A stretch of 64,000 nucleotides of DNA from Dickeya dianthicola NCPPB 453 (GCF_000365305.1 NZ_CM001841.1:4414046-4478045); one strand, 5' to 3'. Positions 8,876-18,094 are shown, numbered from the stretch's first letter. Numbers and translations: made by a program. Notes: generated by a model from the letters alone, not told the origin.

Positions 8876-9697
8876 ATGAAAGTATTTATTTCTGCGGATA
8901 TCGAAGGCATCGCGGGCGTGATGCGCCCGGAACAGTGCAGCCCCGGCACACCGGAATACCAGTTAGCCCGCGGGTTGATGGAGCAGGAAGTGAACGCCGC
9001 CATCGAGGGCGCGTTCGCCGGCGGCGCCAGTGAGGTCGTCGTCGCCGACAGCCACGCCGCCATGACCAACCTGCGCGCTGAAAATATCGACCCGCGCGCC
9101 CGGCTGGTGCAGGGCAAGCCGCGTGGTCTGTCGATGGTGGAAGGCTTGCAACAGCAACCCTTCGATGGCCTGATGTTCATCGGTTACCACAGCGCCGCCG
9201 GCGAACACGGCGTGCTGGCGCACACCATCAACGGCCGGGCGTTTTACCGGGTGCGCATCAACGGTGAAGTGATGGGCGAAAGCGATATTTACGCCGCCGC
9301 CGGCGCGGAACTGAACACCCCGCTGTGGCTGGTAAGCGGCGACGACACGCTGCAACGCTGGATCAACCGCTACTACCCGGCCGCTGACTATGCCTGCGTG
9401 AAACGCGCCATTTCCCAGACTGCGGCGGAGTCGCTGAGTCCGCAAGCGGCGCGCAACGTCATCCGGCTGGCGGCGACCCAGGCGGTGCAACAGGCGCATA
9501 AAAAAACCACCACCCGTTTGCAGCCGCCGTATGAACTGGAGCTGATGGTCGCCAAACCGGTACTGGCGGATCTGTTCTGCCTGATTCCGGGCGTCACCCG
9601 CAAAGACGCCGTCACCGTGGGCTATCAATCCCCGACCATCGCGCCGATAGTCAGCCTGCTGGGCGCCTTTTCCTATCTGGCGACCACGCAGAACTGA
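8876..9697 (+). CDS. M55-family D-aminopeptidase (B. subtilis DppA type)
   Basis: 273 aa, the usual length of the family. It opens with MKVFISADIEGIAGV, where the Asp and Glu are zinc ligands. It continues with VVVADSHAAMTNL (Asp/His) and FIGYHSAAGEHGVLAHT (the His-rich segment), all hallmark M55 motifs. Characterised members are zinc D-aminopeptidases that cleave D-Ala-D-Ala and short D-peptides and assemble as decamers. The gene lies 32 bp after the S58 peptidase gene and belongs to the same + strand run as the peptide importer. It supports the reading of this operon as a D-peptide utilisation unit. Confidence 0.92.
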   Translation: MKVFISADIEGIAGVMRPEQCSPGTPEYQLARGLMEQEVNAAIEGAFAGGASEVVVADSHAAMTNLRAENIDPRARLVQGKPRGLSMVEGLQQQPFDGLMFIGYHSAAGEHGVLAHTINGRAFYRVRINGEVMGESDIYAAAGAELNTPLWLVSGDDTLQRWINRYYPAADYACVKRAISQTAAESLSPQAARNVIRLAATQAVQQAHKKTTTRLQPPYELELMVAKPVLADLFCLIPGVTRKDAVTVGYQSPTIAPIVSLLGAFSYLATTQN

Positions 9698-10078
9698 GCA
9701 ATATTCAGACTGCTGACAAACCTCTAAGTATAGGAACGTGGGTTTTTCCGGCGTCAAAACTGTGCTGAGGTGGGTGACTTCGCCGGGTGAGCCGCAGGAC
9801 GCGGCGAAAGCCCGTGCCGCGTCTGGAACGCGTCACGGGCGGCCCGAATAGCGAAGGCGAACGCCGAAGGTACCGCGCCAGCGGCACAGTTTAGCCACCA
9901 GCCAGTGGTCAAGGAGAGGCGGCACTTGAGCCTCTCCTTGTCGGGCGTACGATGATTCCGCAAAGGAACCCGAGGTCATTACGCACGAAACGCGCCACGG
10001 TTCTGACATGGCTTCGCCTGTAATAAAACAACATGGCGGTTTGTTAACCGCCCCAGTCTTGTGAATAACGGAGATACG
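9698..10078. repeat. Intergenic structured repeat-like region before iaaA
   Basis: 381 bp without a gene. It contains a perfect 10-bp stem at 9911-9939 (AAGGAGAGGC pairing with GCCTCTCCTT over a 9-nt loop, no U-tract). A longer imperfect GC-rich stem lies around 9812-9842 (GCCCGTG...CACGGGC). The stretch reads like a mobile or extragenic repeat element rather than a gene remnant, but I cannot identify a family. The ribosome site GGAG at 10069-10072 precedes iaaA. Confidence 0.5.
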
Positions 10079-11047
10079 ATGAAACCGGTTATTGTGATTC
10101 ATGGCGGCGCGGGCGCGCTCAGCCGCACAGCGATGGACAGCGAGAAAGAACAGCGCTATCGCGCCGCGTTGCAGAGCATCGTCGCCCGCGGGCAGGCAAT
10201 CCTGGCCGCCAACGGCAGCGCGCTGGATGCGGTTACCGAAGCGGTGCGTCTGCTGGAAGAGTGCCCGCTGTTCAATGCGGGTAAAGGGTCGGTGTTTACC
10301 CACCGCGGCACCCACGAACTGGACGCCAGCATCATGGACGGCCGCTCGCTGGAAGCCGGCGCCATCGCCGGGGTGAATCACATCCGCAACCCGATTCTGG
10401 CCGCCCGCGCGGTGCTGGAACGCAGCCCGCACGTGATGTTCACCGCCGACGGCGCTGAAACGTTCGCCCGCGAGCAGGGGCTGGAGATGGTCGAGCCGGA
10501 CTTTTTCTCCACCGACGAGCGCTACCAGCAGTTGCTGAAAGCGCAGACGGGCGACGGCAAGATCCTGCTGGATCACGACGGTGAACGTCAGGCGCAAAGC
10601 GCCGATCCGCTCGATCCGGATCGCAAATTCGGCACCGTCGGCGCGGTCGCGCTGGACGCGGCCGGTAATCTGGCGGCGGCGACCTCCACCGGCGGCATGA
10701 CCAACAAACGCGCCGGTCGCGTCGGCGATTCGCCGATCATCGGCGCAGGCTGCTACGCCAACAACCGCACCGTCGCCGTCTCCTGCACCGGCACCGGCGA
10801 AGTGTTCATGCGCACCGTCGCGGCCTACGACGTCTCGGCGTTGATGGAATACGGCAATCTGCCGCTGTCGCAAGCCGCCGATACCGTCGTGATGGAAAAA
10901 GTGCTGGCGCTGGGCGGTAGCGGCGGGCTGATCGCCGTCGATCGCCACGGCAACATCGCGCTGCCGTTCAACAGCGAGGGCATGTACCGCGGCTACGGTT
11001 ACGTCGGCGAGGAGGCGGTGGTGGGGATTTATCGGGCGAATACCTGA
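10079..11047 (+). CDS. iaaA: Isoaspartyl peptidase / L-asparaginase, Ntn hydrolase
   Basis: 322 aa from ATG 10079 with GGAG upstream; an in-frame ATG at 10061 lacks a site. It begins MKPVIVIHGGAGAL, typical of type-2 asparaginases. The autocleavage centre is in KFGTVGAVALD, where the Thr after Gly becomes the N-terminal nucleophile of the beta subunit, followed by AAATSTGGMTNK and GDSPIIGAGCYA. Orthologues cleave beta-aspartyl dipeptides and asparagine. In E. coli iaaA stands next to gsiABCD; here the same partnership appears with iaaA on the other side. Its last 19 bp overlap, convergently, the end of the exporter gene on the opposite strand. Confidence 0.92.
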   Translation: MKPVIVIHGGAGALSRTAMDSEKEQRYRAALQSIVARGQAILAANGSALDAVTEAVRLLEECPLFNAGKGSVFTHRGTHELDASIMDGRSLEAGAIAGVNHIRNPILAARAVLERSPHVMFTADGAETFAREQGLEMVEPDFFSTDERYQQLLKAQTGDGKILLDHDGERQAQSADPLDPDRKFGTVGAVALDAAGNLAAATSTGGMTNKRAGRVGDSPIIGAGCYANNRTVAVSCTGTGEVFMRTVAAYDVSALMEYGNLPLSQAADTVVMEKVLALGGSGGLIAVDRHGNIALPFNSEGMYRGYGYVGEEAVVGIYRANT

Positions 11048-12291
11048 ACAAAACCGGCCTTAACCCCTTGCACTTCCACGCCCTGGACGACAGATTGGCC
11101 CAGCGTGACAGAGACTTTTGAGGTTGGTGCATCGGGTGTTGCACGATAGAGGACGTAAGAGAGGCCCTGCTCATCAGTTTGCAGCGCCTCTGGCGGAACG
11201 GCGATGCCTTGCTCATTACGATGCAGGATCACCGCCAGCCGGGCACTCATTCCCAGCCGCACCGGCTGCCTGAGGTCGGACAAGGCGCCATCGATCGACA
11301 CCACAACATCATAGTTCGCACCAGCGCTCTGGGCGTCGGTGGTGTTGCCCTGAACGGCAATAGAGGCAATGCGCCCGGTCAATACCCGCCCGGCAAAGCC
11401 GTCTCCGGTAATCTGTACCGGCATACCTTCCTGCAACAGATGCAGATCGGTTTCTTCTACCCGAGTGAGAACCTGAAAGCGATCCTGCCCGATGATCGTC
11501 AACAGCGGCGTACCTTGCGCCACTTGCATCCCGGGTTGCACGATGACCGGCTTGCTGTTCTCTGGCGTTACGGGCCGCACGATAAATCCCGCCACAGGCG
11601 CGGTGACCTCCCGACGCGCATACATCGCTTCCAGCGCCTGATAACGGGCCTGCGCATTGATCAGCTCCATCTCGGCAATCTTGCGTTCTTCCCCCTGACC
11701 CCGAGCCAAAATAGTCGCCAGTTCCTCCTGCGCCACAATCAGGTCCTGACGCTGGGTGCGCTCCTGCTGCGCCAGTATGTCAACCTCCATACGCGCCACA
11801 ATACCCCGTTCGAACAACGTTTGCGTATCGCGTAAGCTGGCTTCGGTATTGCTCAGTGTCTGCCTGGCATTCGCTACAGCACGCCGCGAGCGGGCTACAT
11901 CGGCGCTATTGTCCCAGTGACGGAACTGCTGCACCTCACGCTGTACCTTAAGCACATCGGCCTGGGCCTGGCGCATGTGGATTTCAAGCTGGGCCGGGTC
12001 AAGCGTAAGCAGAATTTGATCCTTATCGACCCGTTGCCCTTCATGTATCCGCACATCACGCACGACCCCTTCAAAAGGCGCTGCCAGCGTGATACGTGTA
12101 GCCGCCTGGATTTGCCCGACCAGACCAAGCTGGTTTTCCAGACGCTGTGGTTCAATGCGTACCCATTGCGCCTGTGTGCCGCCAGCTGCGTCGGTATCGG
12201 ACTGCCGGAACGGCAACCACGCCACGGACACGGCCAGTACTACCGCCCCCAGCGCCAGCGCCCTTTGTTTTCGTGTCATGACCTTAATCAT
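11029..12291 (-). CDS. Periplasmic membrane-fusion protein of a MacA/DevB-type ABC exporter
   Basis: 420 aa with an N-terminal membrane anchor (ALALGAVVLAVSVAWLPF). Residues about 45-110 form a biotinyl-lipoyl-like domain (QAATRITLAAPFEGVVRDVRI, given here in part: APFEGVVRDV). A long coiled-coil hairpin covers about 110-230 and is rich in Gln/Arg/Glu heptads. The second lipoyl half (VTAPVAGFIVRPV) and a beta-barrel follow. This is the HlyD/MacA architecture bridging the inner-membrane ABC pump and a TolC channel. ATG 12291 overlaps the end of the preceding gene by 8 bp; an alternative ATG is at 12279. Last gene of a - strand unit beginning near 18.7 kb. Substrate unknown; candidate cargo genes lie at the head of the unit. 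Confidence 0.88.
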   Translation of the reverse strand: MIKVMTRKQRALALGAVVLAVSVAWLPFRQSDTDAAGGTQAQWVRIEPQRLENQLGLVGQIQAATRITLAAPFEGVVRDVRIHEGQRVDKDQILLTLDPAQLEIHMRQAQADVLKVQREVQQFRHWDNSADVARSRRAVANARQTLSNTEASLRDTQTLFERGIVARMEVDILAQQERTQRQDLIVAQEELATILARGQGEERKIAEMELINAQARYQALEAMYARREVTAPVAGFIVRPVTPENSKPVIVQPGMQVAQGTPLLTIIGQDRFQVLTRVEETDLHLLQEGMPVQITGDGFAGRVLTGRIASIAVQGNTTDAQSAGANYDVVVSIDGALSDLRQPVRLGMSARLAVILHRNEQGIAVPPEALQTDEQGLSYVLYRATPDAPTSKVSVTLGQSVVQGVEVQGVKAGFVQVFAR

Positions 12292-13765
12292 TCAATGCGA
12301 TATCCCAACTTTCCAGCGTGGTGCCTAGCGTCTGATCCAGCCCGGCCTGGGCATTCATATAGCCGATCAGCGCGTTAAGCCGTGCATTTTCCGCATTGCG
12401 CAGATCGTTCTCGAAGCTCAGCACCTGAAAGTTGCTGGAACGACCGACGGTGAGCTTCTCTCGCTCGATTTCCAGCTTACGGCGCGACAAGTCGCGGGCA
12501 CGCTGGGCTATTTCGAACTGGCGCCAGCGCACACCGATGTCTCGTACCGCATTGGTCACTTCGCGTTCAAGTTGCTGGCGGGCTTCGGCCAGTTGGATTG
12601 CCTGATTGCGGACACTGACTTGCGCCTGAACCTCCGCCTGTCGGCGGCTCATGTCCCCGATGGGGATGTCCACCTGCACGCCAACGTAGTTCTCCCAGGT
12701 GCGTGAATTGCCGCTCAACGTATTGCGATCGTTCACCTGACTGGTACCGCCAACCAGTGACACATCCCACAGTTGATCATTACGCGCCACAGCCAGATTT
12801 ATCTGGGCTTGTTCTTTAGCGATAAGCTGGCTCAGGTAAGCAGGCTGCAACGACTCAGCCTGGCTCAGCGCCTGAGCGGCGTTAGCCTCGATACGCGACG
12901 CCTGCATCGCCTCGGTGGCCATGATGGGGCTATTCAGGCTTAGGGCCAGCAACTGTAGTAGCGCCAGACGAGCCATGTCCAGTTGGTTACGGGTGTCCTC
13001 ATAGCCCAGTTCCTGAGTAGCAACCTCCGCTTCGGTTTGCACAATCTCGAACTCGGCCATACGACCGGCCGCAATCATGGCTCGGTTGACCTCCACCAGT
13101 TGCCGGGCTCGCTCCAGCGCATCCCGCGCAATCTGCGTCTGCTCCTGCGCACGCAACAGCTCGCGGTATGCCATGATTATCTGGGTGATAGTCTGTGAGA
13201 CCGTAGACTTCAGGCTCAGCCTATTCATCTGTTCGGTCAGTTGCGCAAGCCGTACCGGGGCGGCGGCAACATCACGGCCGGCACCACGCAACAGTGGCTG
13301 GATAACCGAGATGTTCGCTCCGTCATTACGCGACAGACCCGCCACGTTGGCATCAGTATGCCGGTAGGTCCAACCCAGGCTCACACGCGTACCGTAGGGC
13401 GTGAGCAGGGTGGAGGTGGGTGTCAGGTTACCCTGACGATAGCGGTCAGCCTGATTGCGCGCAGACAGGTAGCTACCGCTGAGCACCAGCTTAGGTGTGA
13501 ACCGGTCTTCGGCCACACGCAGATCGAACTTTTGTGCAACCCTGTCCAGATAGGCGCTACGAATAGCGCGGTTATCGCGCAGCCCCAGGTAGATAGCATC
13601 GCTGAGCGTGAGATCAATGGTCTGGGCATTGAGTGATACGCTGGCCGCCGCCGGTGGCGAAGAGCCTGCGCGCGTGGCCTGAGAAGGCGTCAGACGCGTG
13701 TCGGCCTGACTTTGGGCTATGACCAACAGCAGGAATAACAAGGAGGATACACAGGTCCTATTCAT
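12284..13765 (-). CDS. TolC-family outer-membrane efflux protein
   Basis: 493 aa with a signal peptide (NRTCVSSLLFLLLVIAQSQA). Two repeats of the outer-membrane efflux protein fold follow: long amphipathic helices with the typical LSLKSTVSQTITQIIMAYREL and a mirrored C-terminal repeat (QLEREVTNAVRDIGVRWRQFEIA), quoted here as markers. I choose ATG 13765, which overlaps the permease stop; a GTG at 13768 is also in frame. It supplies the outer-membrane duct of the exporter. Being encoded with its own pump suggests a dedicated rather than a shared TolC. Ends with an ATG overlap into the membrane-fusion gene. Confidence 0.88.
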   Translation of the reverse strand: MNRTCVSSLLFLLLVIAQSQADTRLTPSQATRAGSSPPAAASVSLNAQTIDLTLSDAIYLGLRDNRAIRSAYLDRVAQKFDLRVAEDRFTPKLVLSGSYLSARNQADRYRQGNLTPTSTLLTPYGTRVSLGWTYRHTDANVAGLSRNDGANISVIQPLLRGAGRDVAAAPVRLAQLTEQMNRLSLKSTVSQTITQIIMAYRELLRAQEQTQIARDALERARQLVEVNRAMIAAGRMAEFEIVQTEAEVATQELGYEDTRNQLDMARLALLQLLALSLNSPIMATEAMQASRIEANAAQALSQAESLQPAYLSQLIAKEQAQINLAVARNDQLWDVSLVGGTSQVNDRNTLSGNSRTWENYVGVQVDIPIGDMSRRQAEVQAQVSVRNQAIQLAEARQQLEREVTNAVRDIGVRWRQFEIAQRARDLSRRKLEIEREKLTVGRSSNFQVLSFENDLRNAENARLNALIGYMNAQAGLDQTLGTTLESWDIALND

Positions 13766-15002
13766 CACGTAACGCCTGCACAGGTTGAAGGCGTGCGGCC
13801 GACAGCGCTGGGGTCAGGCCAAAAAACAGACCCGCGAGCACCGAACTGCCCACCCCCAGACACAACGAGAATGGCGAGAGCGTAAAGCCCGCCCACCCGG
13901 AAACCGTCACGAAAAACCAGGCCGCGCCTATTCCACCCACCGCGCCAACCAGGGCGCCCGCTGCGGTCAGCGCGACGGCTTCCAGCAGGAACAGGCTGGC
14001 GATATCGCGAGGTCGGGCGCCAAGCGCCATGCGTACGCCAATCTCACGCCGACGCTCAGCAACATTCATCAACATGACATTCATCACACCCACGCCACCC
14101 ACCAACAGAGATATTCCGCCCAAACCTGCCAGCAACCAGGAAAACAGGCGCGATTGCTGTGCGATACCTGCCAGCAGTTGCTGCGGAATCTGCACATCAA
14201 TCTGCCGGCCGGGTAGTAACGCCTGGAGCCGAGCCTGCAACTGCGGAGCAACCTGTTCCAGAGTCTCACTGCGACGATTGCGCGCCAATAAGGTGTTGAT
14301 CTGCGGCGAGGGCACAATGCGGCGCATGCCTTCTATCGGCACCAGGATGCTGTCATCAACCGATACCGCCATCATGGGATTCTGTCCCCGGGCTTGCAGG
14401 ATACCCACCACCTGAAAGAGGTATCCCCCCAGTTGCACCCGATCACCCAGCGTCACCGGAATACCTTTGGCGAGCAGTTCGGTAACCACACGAGCACCGA
14501 GCACCGCGTGGGTGCTGTGAGCATCGTACTGACTCAGAAAGCGCCCTTGCGCTATCCGTAGATCCAGCACCAGCGAGAATGCAGGATTAACCCCTACCAC
14601 CATCGTATTGAACCTGCGCCCTTGTAGGCGTGACTCAACCGAAGTCATGATGAGCGCTGAAGCGGCCAGGATATCCGGCAACGCCTCTCGCAACGCGGCG
14701 GTATCCAGCGTGTCGGGCACGTAGCGGGGCGGCTGACTGCCGGCAGGAAACTGAATGTTAGCCACCAACAGATCGCTACCCATATTCCTGAATACTGCCA
14801 TAGCCTGCGCTTCGGCATTGTGCCCGACATTGATCAGCGCGACGACCGCCCCACAGCCAACAGCAATACCTAGCAACGCCAGCACGGCACGGCGCCCAAG
14901 CATCCGCAGACTCTCCAGCGGTTCGGTCAACCGTTGCCGAAGCGAGGGACCATAACCCGAAGACAACCGCTCACGCACAGGGCGTCTCCCCGACACGACC
15001 AT
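13758..15002 (-). CDS. MacB/DevC-type ABC exporter permease (FtsX family)
   Basis: 414 aa. An N-terminal TM (VLALLGIAVGCGAVVALINV) is followed by a large periplasmic MacB_PCD domain (about residues 60-270). Three TMs of the FtsX domain follow, with the hallmark GVMNVMLMNVAERRREIGVRM, quoted as NVAERRREIGVRMALGA. Unlike MacB itself there is no fused ATPase; that is the separate next-upstream gene, as in LolCDE or DevBCA systems. It overlaps the ATPase gene by 32 bp and the TolC gene by 8 bp, so the four genes are tightly coupled. MacB-type pumps work mechanically from the periplasm, exporting peptides, lipids or proteins that have already crossed the inner membrane. Confidence 0.88.
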   Translation of the reverse strand: MVVSGRRPVRERLSSGYGPSLRQRLTEPLESLRMLGRRAVLALLGIAVGCGAVVALINVGHNAEAQAMAVFRNMGSDLLVANIQFPAGSQPPRYVPDTLDTAALREALPDILAASALIMTSVESRLQGRRFNTMVVGVNPAFSLVLDLRIAQGRFLSQYDAHSTHAVLGARVVTELLAKGIPVTLGDRVQLGGYLFQVVGILQARGQNPMMAVSVDDSILVPIEGMRRIVPSPQINTLLARNRRSETLEQVAPQLQARLQALLPGRQIDVQIPQQLLAGIAQQSRLFSWLLAGLGGISLLVGGVGVMNVMLMNVAERRREIGVRMALGARPRDIASLFLLEAVALTAAGALVGAVGGIGAAWFFVTVSGWAGFTLSPFSLCLGVGSSVLAGLFFGLTPALSAARLQPVQALRDE

Positions 15003-15702
15003 CCTGAACCTGAACGCACCGCTGCATGCGTCTGGCTATCCCGGCATCGTGTGTCACTATCACCAGGGTGACGGCTTGTTCACGATTGAGGGTCAGTAGC
15101 AGATCGATGATTTCATGAGCAGTCTGGCTGTCGAGATTACCGGTGGGTTCGTCCGCCAGCAGCAGAGCCGGGTCCCCCACCAACGCCCGGGCAATCGCCA
15201 CTCGCTGACGTTGCCCGCCCGACAGATCGGCGGGGCGATGATGAAGACGCTCAGCCAGCCCGACGCGCACCAGTTGGCGCCGCGCCATCTGTCGGGCCGA
15301 CTGACGCGGTATACCACGATAGCACAGCGGCAGCGCCACATTGTCCAGAGCATCCAGCCGGGGCAGCAGGTTGAAGTTCTGAAATACAAAACCAATAGCC
15401 TGATTACGCATCACCGCCCGCTCATCGGCATTCGCCTGAGTCATGTCGCTGCCGGCTAACAGCAAACGGCCTGATGTCGGCTGGTCCAGCAAGCCGATGA
15501 TGCTGAGCAAGGTACTTTTACCAGAGCCAGAAGCGCCCACAATGGCGCAACTTTGTCCTTTAGGGACAGACAACGAGACATCATGAAGTACCGGCTGTGT
15601 AGCCGCGGCGGTCGCGTAGACATGGGTGATGCGCTGTAAACAGATCAAGTCCGTTTCGCAAGTCTCTGGCATCCTTTCCCCATCCCTTTGTTGTTCCTGC
15701 AT
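14971..15702 (-). CDS. MacB/LolD-type ABC exporter ATPase
   Basis: 243 aa if started at ATG 15702; an ATG at 15672 is equally possible. Walker A GASGSGKST, Q-loop in FVFQNFNLLPRL, signature LSGGQRQRVAIARAL, Walker B LLLADEPTGNLD and the switch His in VIVTHD are all intact. The TGNLD ending marks the LolD/MacB subgroup. It is cytosolic and pairs with the permease encoded immediately after. A 59-bp gap separates it from the first of three paralogous genes upstream on the same strand. Confidence 0.92.
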   Translation of the reverse strand: MQEQQRDGERMPETCETDLICLQRITHVYATAAATQPVLHDVSLSVPKGQSCAIVGASGSGKSTLLSIIGLLDQPTSGRLLLAGSDMTQANADERAVMRNQAIGFVFQNFNLLPRLDALDNVALPLCYRGIPRQSARQMARRQLVRVGLAERLHHRPADLSGGQRQRVAIARALVGDPALLLADEPTGNLDSQTAHEIIDLLLTLNREQAVTLVIVTHDAGIARRMQRCVQVQDGRVGETPCA

Positions 15703-15761
15703 ACCCCTCGCTTATGTACTTCAGCCGTTCTGTGGCATCGCCAGCGCGGGTCGGTACGCCA

Positions 15762-16526
15762 TCATTGTGCGGAAACCTGAGCCTGTTCAGTCCGTACCAT
15801 CAGGGCATTCAGCAGCGGGCGCAACGCCTCCTGCTGGCGGGTCAGGGCATCGTCACTGCCGCCCTGCTGAATCATCGTCATCAGTTGAGATGCATATCCT
15901 TTGGGCAACTGTGCTTCTTCAATCGCCGGTAATGACTGGTAGTGATCCAGAATCGATTGATAGGTGCTGGCCGACACCTGTCCTTTACTGTTGTACTCCT
16001 CCATTATTCTGGCAACCACTGCCCGTTTCCATTCCTGGTTTTGATCATACGATTCCTGCCAAGCCGCCCGGCGCTCATTGACGGTAAACGCCCCGCTGTC
16101 GTCGTAGGTGATCAGCGCCAGTTGGTCGCGGGACATGCCCTTGAACGGGTTAGTCCCTTTACCGTTCAAAAAATCGGTCGCCTGTGTGGCCTGCGCCAGC
16201 CGCTGTGGGTCCGTTGAGTCCGGCACTTCGGCATCGTAGGCAGCCTTGTTCTGGTTATAGCCAGGCCCCAGCAACTTTTCGATAGTCGCATCGGCGATCG
16301 CCGCCAGCCCACGCCGGTCGGTGCCGGCATCGCGGGCGGCAGCCCGTGTCGCCGCCTCACTCAGCAACCGCGCCATGCCGGAAAGTTGCACTCCACCGCT
16401 ATTGGTTGCCTGCGCCGTGCTCGTGGCGGTACTGGCGGCGGCGGGCTGTGCCGCCGCGGATGAACGGATCGGCGCTGCCGTCTCACCATACGCAGAGGGT
16501 GAATTCAGGGTATTGATGTTAGCCAT
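15762..16526 (-). CDS. Tandem paralogue A, unknown function; candidate export cargo
   Basis: 254 aa, not recognised. Starts MANINTLNSPSAYGET, then an Ala/Ser/Thr-rich flexible stretch to about residue 45, then a mostly helical Ala/Gln/Arg-rich body. No classical signal peptide and no cysteine. Markers shared by the three copies are GGVQLSGMARLLSEAATRAA, NPFKGMSRDQLALITYDDSG and MTMIQQGGSDDALTRQQEAL. This copy differs from the others at about residues 157-185 and at the C-terminus (ends QVSAQ). It is the last of three copies and lies 59 bp before the exporter ATPase gene. Being a substrate or accessory of that pump is inference from position only. Confidence 0.85.
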   Translation of the reverse strand: MANINTLNSPSAYGETAAPIRSSAAAQPAAASTATSTAQATNSGGVQLSGMARLLSEAATRAAARDAGTDRRGLAAIADATIEKLLGPGYNQNKAAYDAEVPDSTDPQRLAQATQATDFLNGKGTNPFKGMSRDQLALITYDDSGAFTVNERRAAWQESYDQNQEWKRAVVARIMEEYNSKGQVSASTYQSILDHYQSLPAIEEAQLPKGYASQLMTMIQQGGSDDALTRQQEALRPLLNALMVRTEQAQVSAQ

Positions 16527-16545
16527 AGGTTGCTCTTGCCACTCG

Positions 16546-17310
16546 TCAGGGCTGGACCGATTTCGCCTGTTCCGCTCTTATCGTCAGGGCATTCAGCAGC
16601 GGGCGCAACGCCTCCTGCTGACGGGTCAGGGCATCGTCACTGCCACCTTGCTGAATCATCGTCATCAATTGAGACGCATAACCCTCCGGCAGTCGGGCCT
16701 CTTCTATCGCCGGTAACGACTGGTAATGTTCCAGCATCGATCGATAACTATTGGCCGACACGCGCCCTGTGCGATCGTATTCTTCTTTCACTTTGGCAAA
16801 CATTGCCTCGTTCCAGGCTTTTTCCTGATCATACGCTTCTTCCCAAGCGGCCCGGCGTTCATTAACGGTAAATGCCCCGCTGTCGTCGTAGGTGATCAAC
16901 GCCAGTTGGTCGCGTGACATCCCCTTGAACGGGTTAGTCCCTTTACCGTTCAAAAAATCGGTCGCCTGTGTGGCCTGCGCCAGTCGCTGCGGGTCAGCCG
17001 AGTTTGGCACTTCGGCATCGTAGGCAGCCTTGTTCTGGTTATAACCCGGTCCCAGCAACTTTTCGATAGTCGCATCGGCTATCGCCGCCAGACCACGCCG
17101 GTCGGTGCCGGCATCTCGGGCGGCAGCCCGTGTCGCCGCCTCACTCAGCAACCGCGCCATGCCGGAAAGTTGCACACCACCGCTACTGGTTGCTGGCGCC
17201 GTGCTCGTGGCGGTACTGGCGGCGGCGGGCTGTGCCGCTGCGGATGAACGGACCGGCGCTGCCGTCTCACCATACGCAGAGGGTGAATTCAGGGTATTGA
17301 TGTTAGCCAT
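16546..17310 (-). CDS. Tandem paralogue B, unknown function; candidate export cargo
   Basis: 254 aa, close to identical to its neighbours over residues 1-150 and 196-245. Residues about 157-195 are distinct and more acidic/aromatic (EEAYDQEKAWNEAMFAKVKE), and it ends AKSVQP. Only 19 bp separate each copy from the next, and the 19-bp spacer plus start region (…GAGCAACCTATGGCTAAC) is conserved. This points to recent segmental duplication or gene conversion. The same lack of signal peptide and cysteine applies. Middle copy of the array. Confidence 0.85.
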   Translation of the reverse strand: MANINTLNSPSAYGETAAPVRSSAAAQPAAASTATSTAPATSSGGVQLSGMARLLSEAATRAAARDAGTDRRGLAAIADATIEKLLGPGYNQNKAAYDAEVPNSADPQRLAQATQATDFLNGKGTNPFKGMSRDQLALITYDDSGAFTVNERRAAWEEAYDQEKAWNEAMFAKVKEEYDRTGRVSANSYRSMLEHYQSLPAIEEARLPEGYASQLMTMIQQGGSDDALTRQQEALRPLLNALTIRAEQAKSVQP

Positions 17311-17329
17311 AGGTTGCTCTTGCCGCTCG

Positions 17330-18094
17330 TCAGGGCTGGACCGATTTCGCCTGTTCCGCTCTTATCGTCAGGGCATTCAGCAGCGGGCGCAACGCCTCCT
17401 GCTGACGGGTCAGTGCATCATCACTGCCACCCTGCTGAATCATCGTCATCAGTTGAGATGCATAGCCATCCGGCAATTGCGCTTCTTCTATCGCCGGTAA
17501 CGACTGGTAGTGATCCAGAATCGATTGATAGGTGCTGGCCGACACCCGCCCTTTGCTGTTGTATTCCTCCATTATTCTGGCAGATACTTCACGTGACCAA
17601 CTCGCATGTTGATCGTATGCTTCTTCCCAAGCGGCCCGGCGTTCATTAACGGTAAATGCCCCGCTGTCGTCGTAGGTGATCAGCGCCAGTTGGTCGCGTG
17701 ACATCCCCTTGAACGGGTTAGTCCCTTTACCGTTCAAAAAATCGGTCGCCTGTGTGGCCTGCGCCAGTCGCTGCGGGTCCGTTGAGTCCGGCACTTCGGC
17801 ATCGTACGCAGCCTTGTTCTGGTTATAACCCGGTCCCAGCAACTTTTCGATAGTCGCATCGGCGATCGCCGCCAGCCCACGCCGGTCGGTGCCGGCATCT
17901 CGGGCGGCAGCCCGTGTCGCCGCCTCACTCAACAACCGCGCCATACCGGAAAGTTGCACACCACCGCTACGGGTTGCCTGCGCCGTGCTCGTGGCGGTAC
18001 TGGCTGCGGCGGGCTGTGCCGCTGCGGATGAACGGATCGGCGCTGCCGTCTCACCATACGCAGAGGGTGAATTCAGGGTATTAATATTGGCCAT
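17330..18094 (-). CDS. Tandem paralogue C, unknown function; candidate export cargo
   Basis: 254 aa, first of the three copies in transcription order. Its N-terminal 150 residues match copy A almost exactly (PIRSS, VPDSTDP). Its variable segment reads EEAYDQHASWSREVSARIME, and it shares the AKSVQP end with copy B, so it is a mosaic of the two. GGAG-like AACAGGAGCAGATT precedes the ATG, giving the strongest ribosome site of the array. A 127-bp gap with a hairpin separates it from the secreted-protein gene upstream. Confidence 0.85.
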   Translation of the reverse strand: MANINTLNSPSAYGETAAPIRSSAAAQPAAASTATSTAQATRSGGVQLSGMARLLSEAATRAAARDAGTDRRGLAAIADATIEKLLGPGYNQNKAAYDAEVPDSTDPQRLAQATQATDFLNGKGTNPFKGMSRDQLALITYDDSGAFTVNERRAAWEEAYDQHASWSREVSARIMEEYNSKGRVSASTYQSILDHYQSLPAIEEAQLPDGYASQLMTMIQQGGSDDALTRQQEALRPLLNALTIRAEQAKSVQP

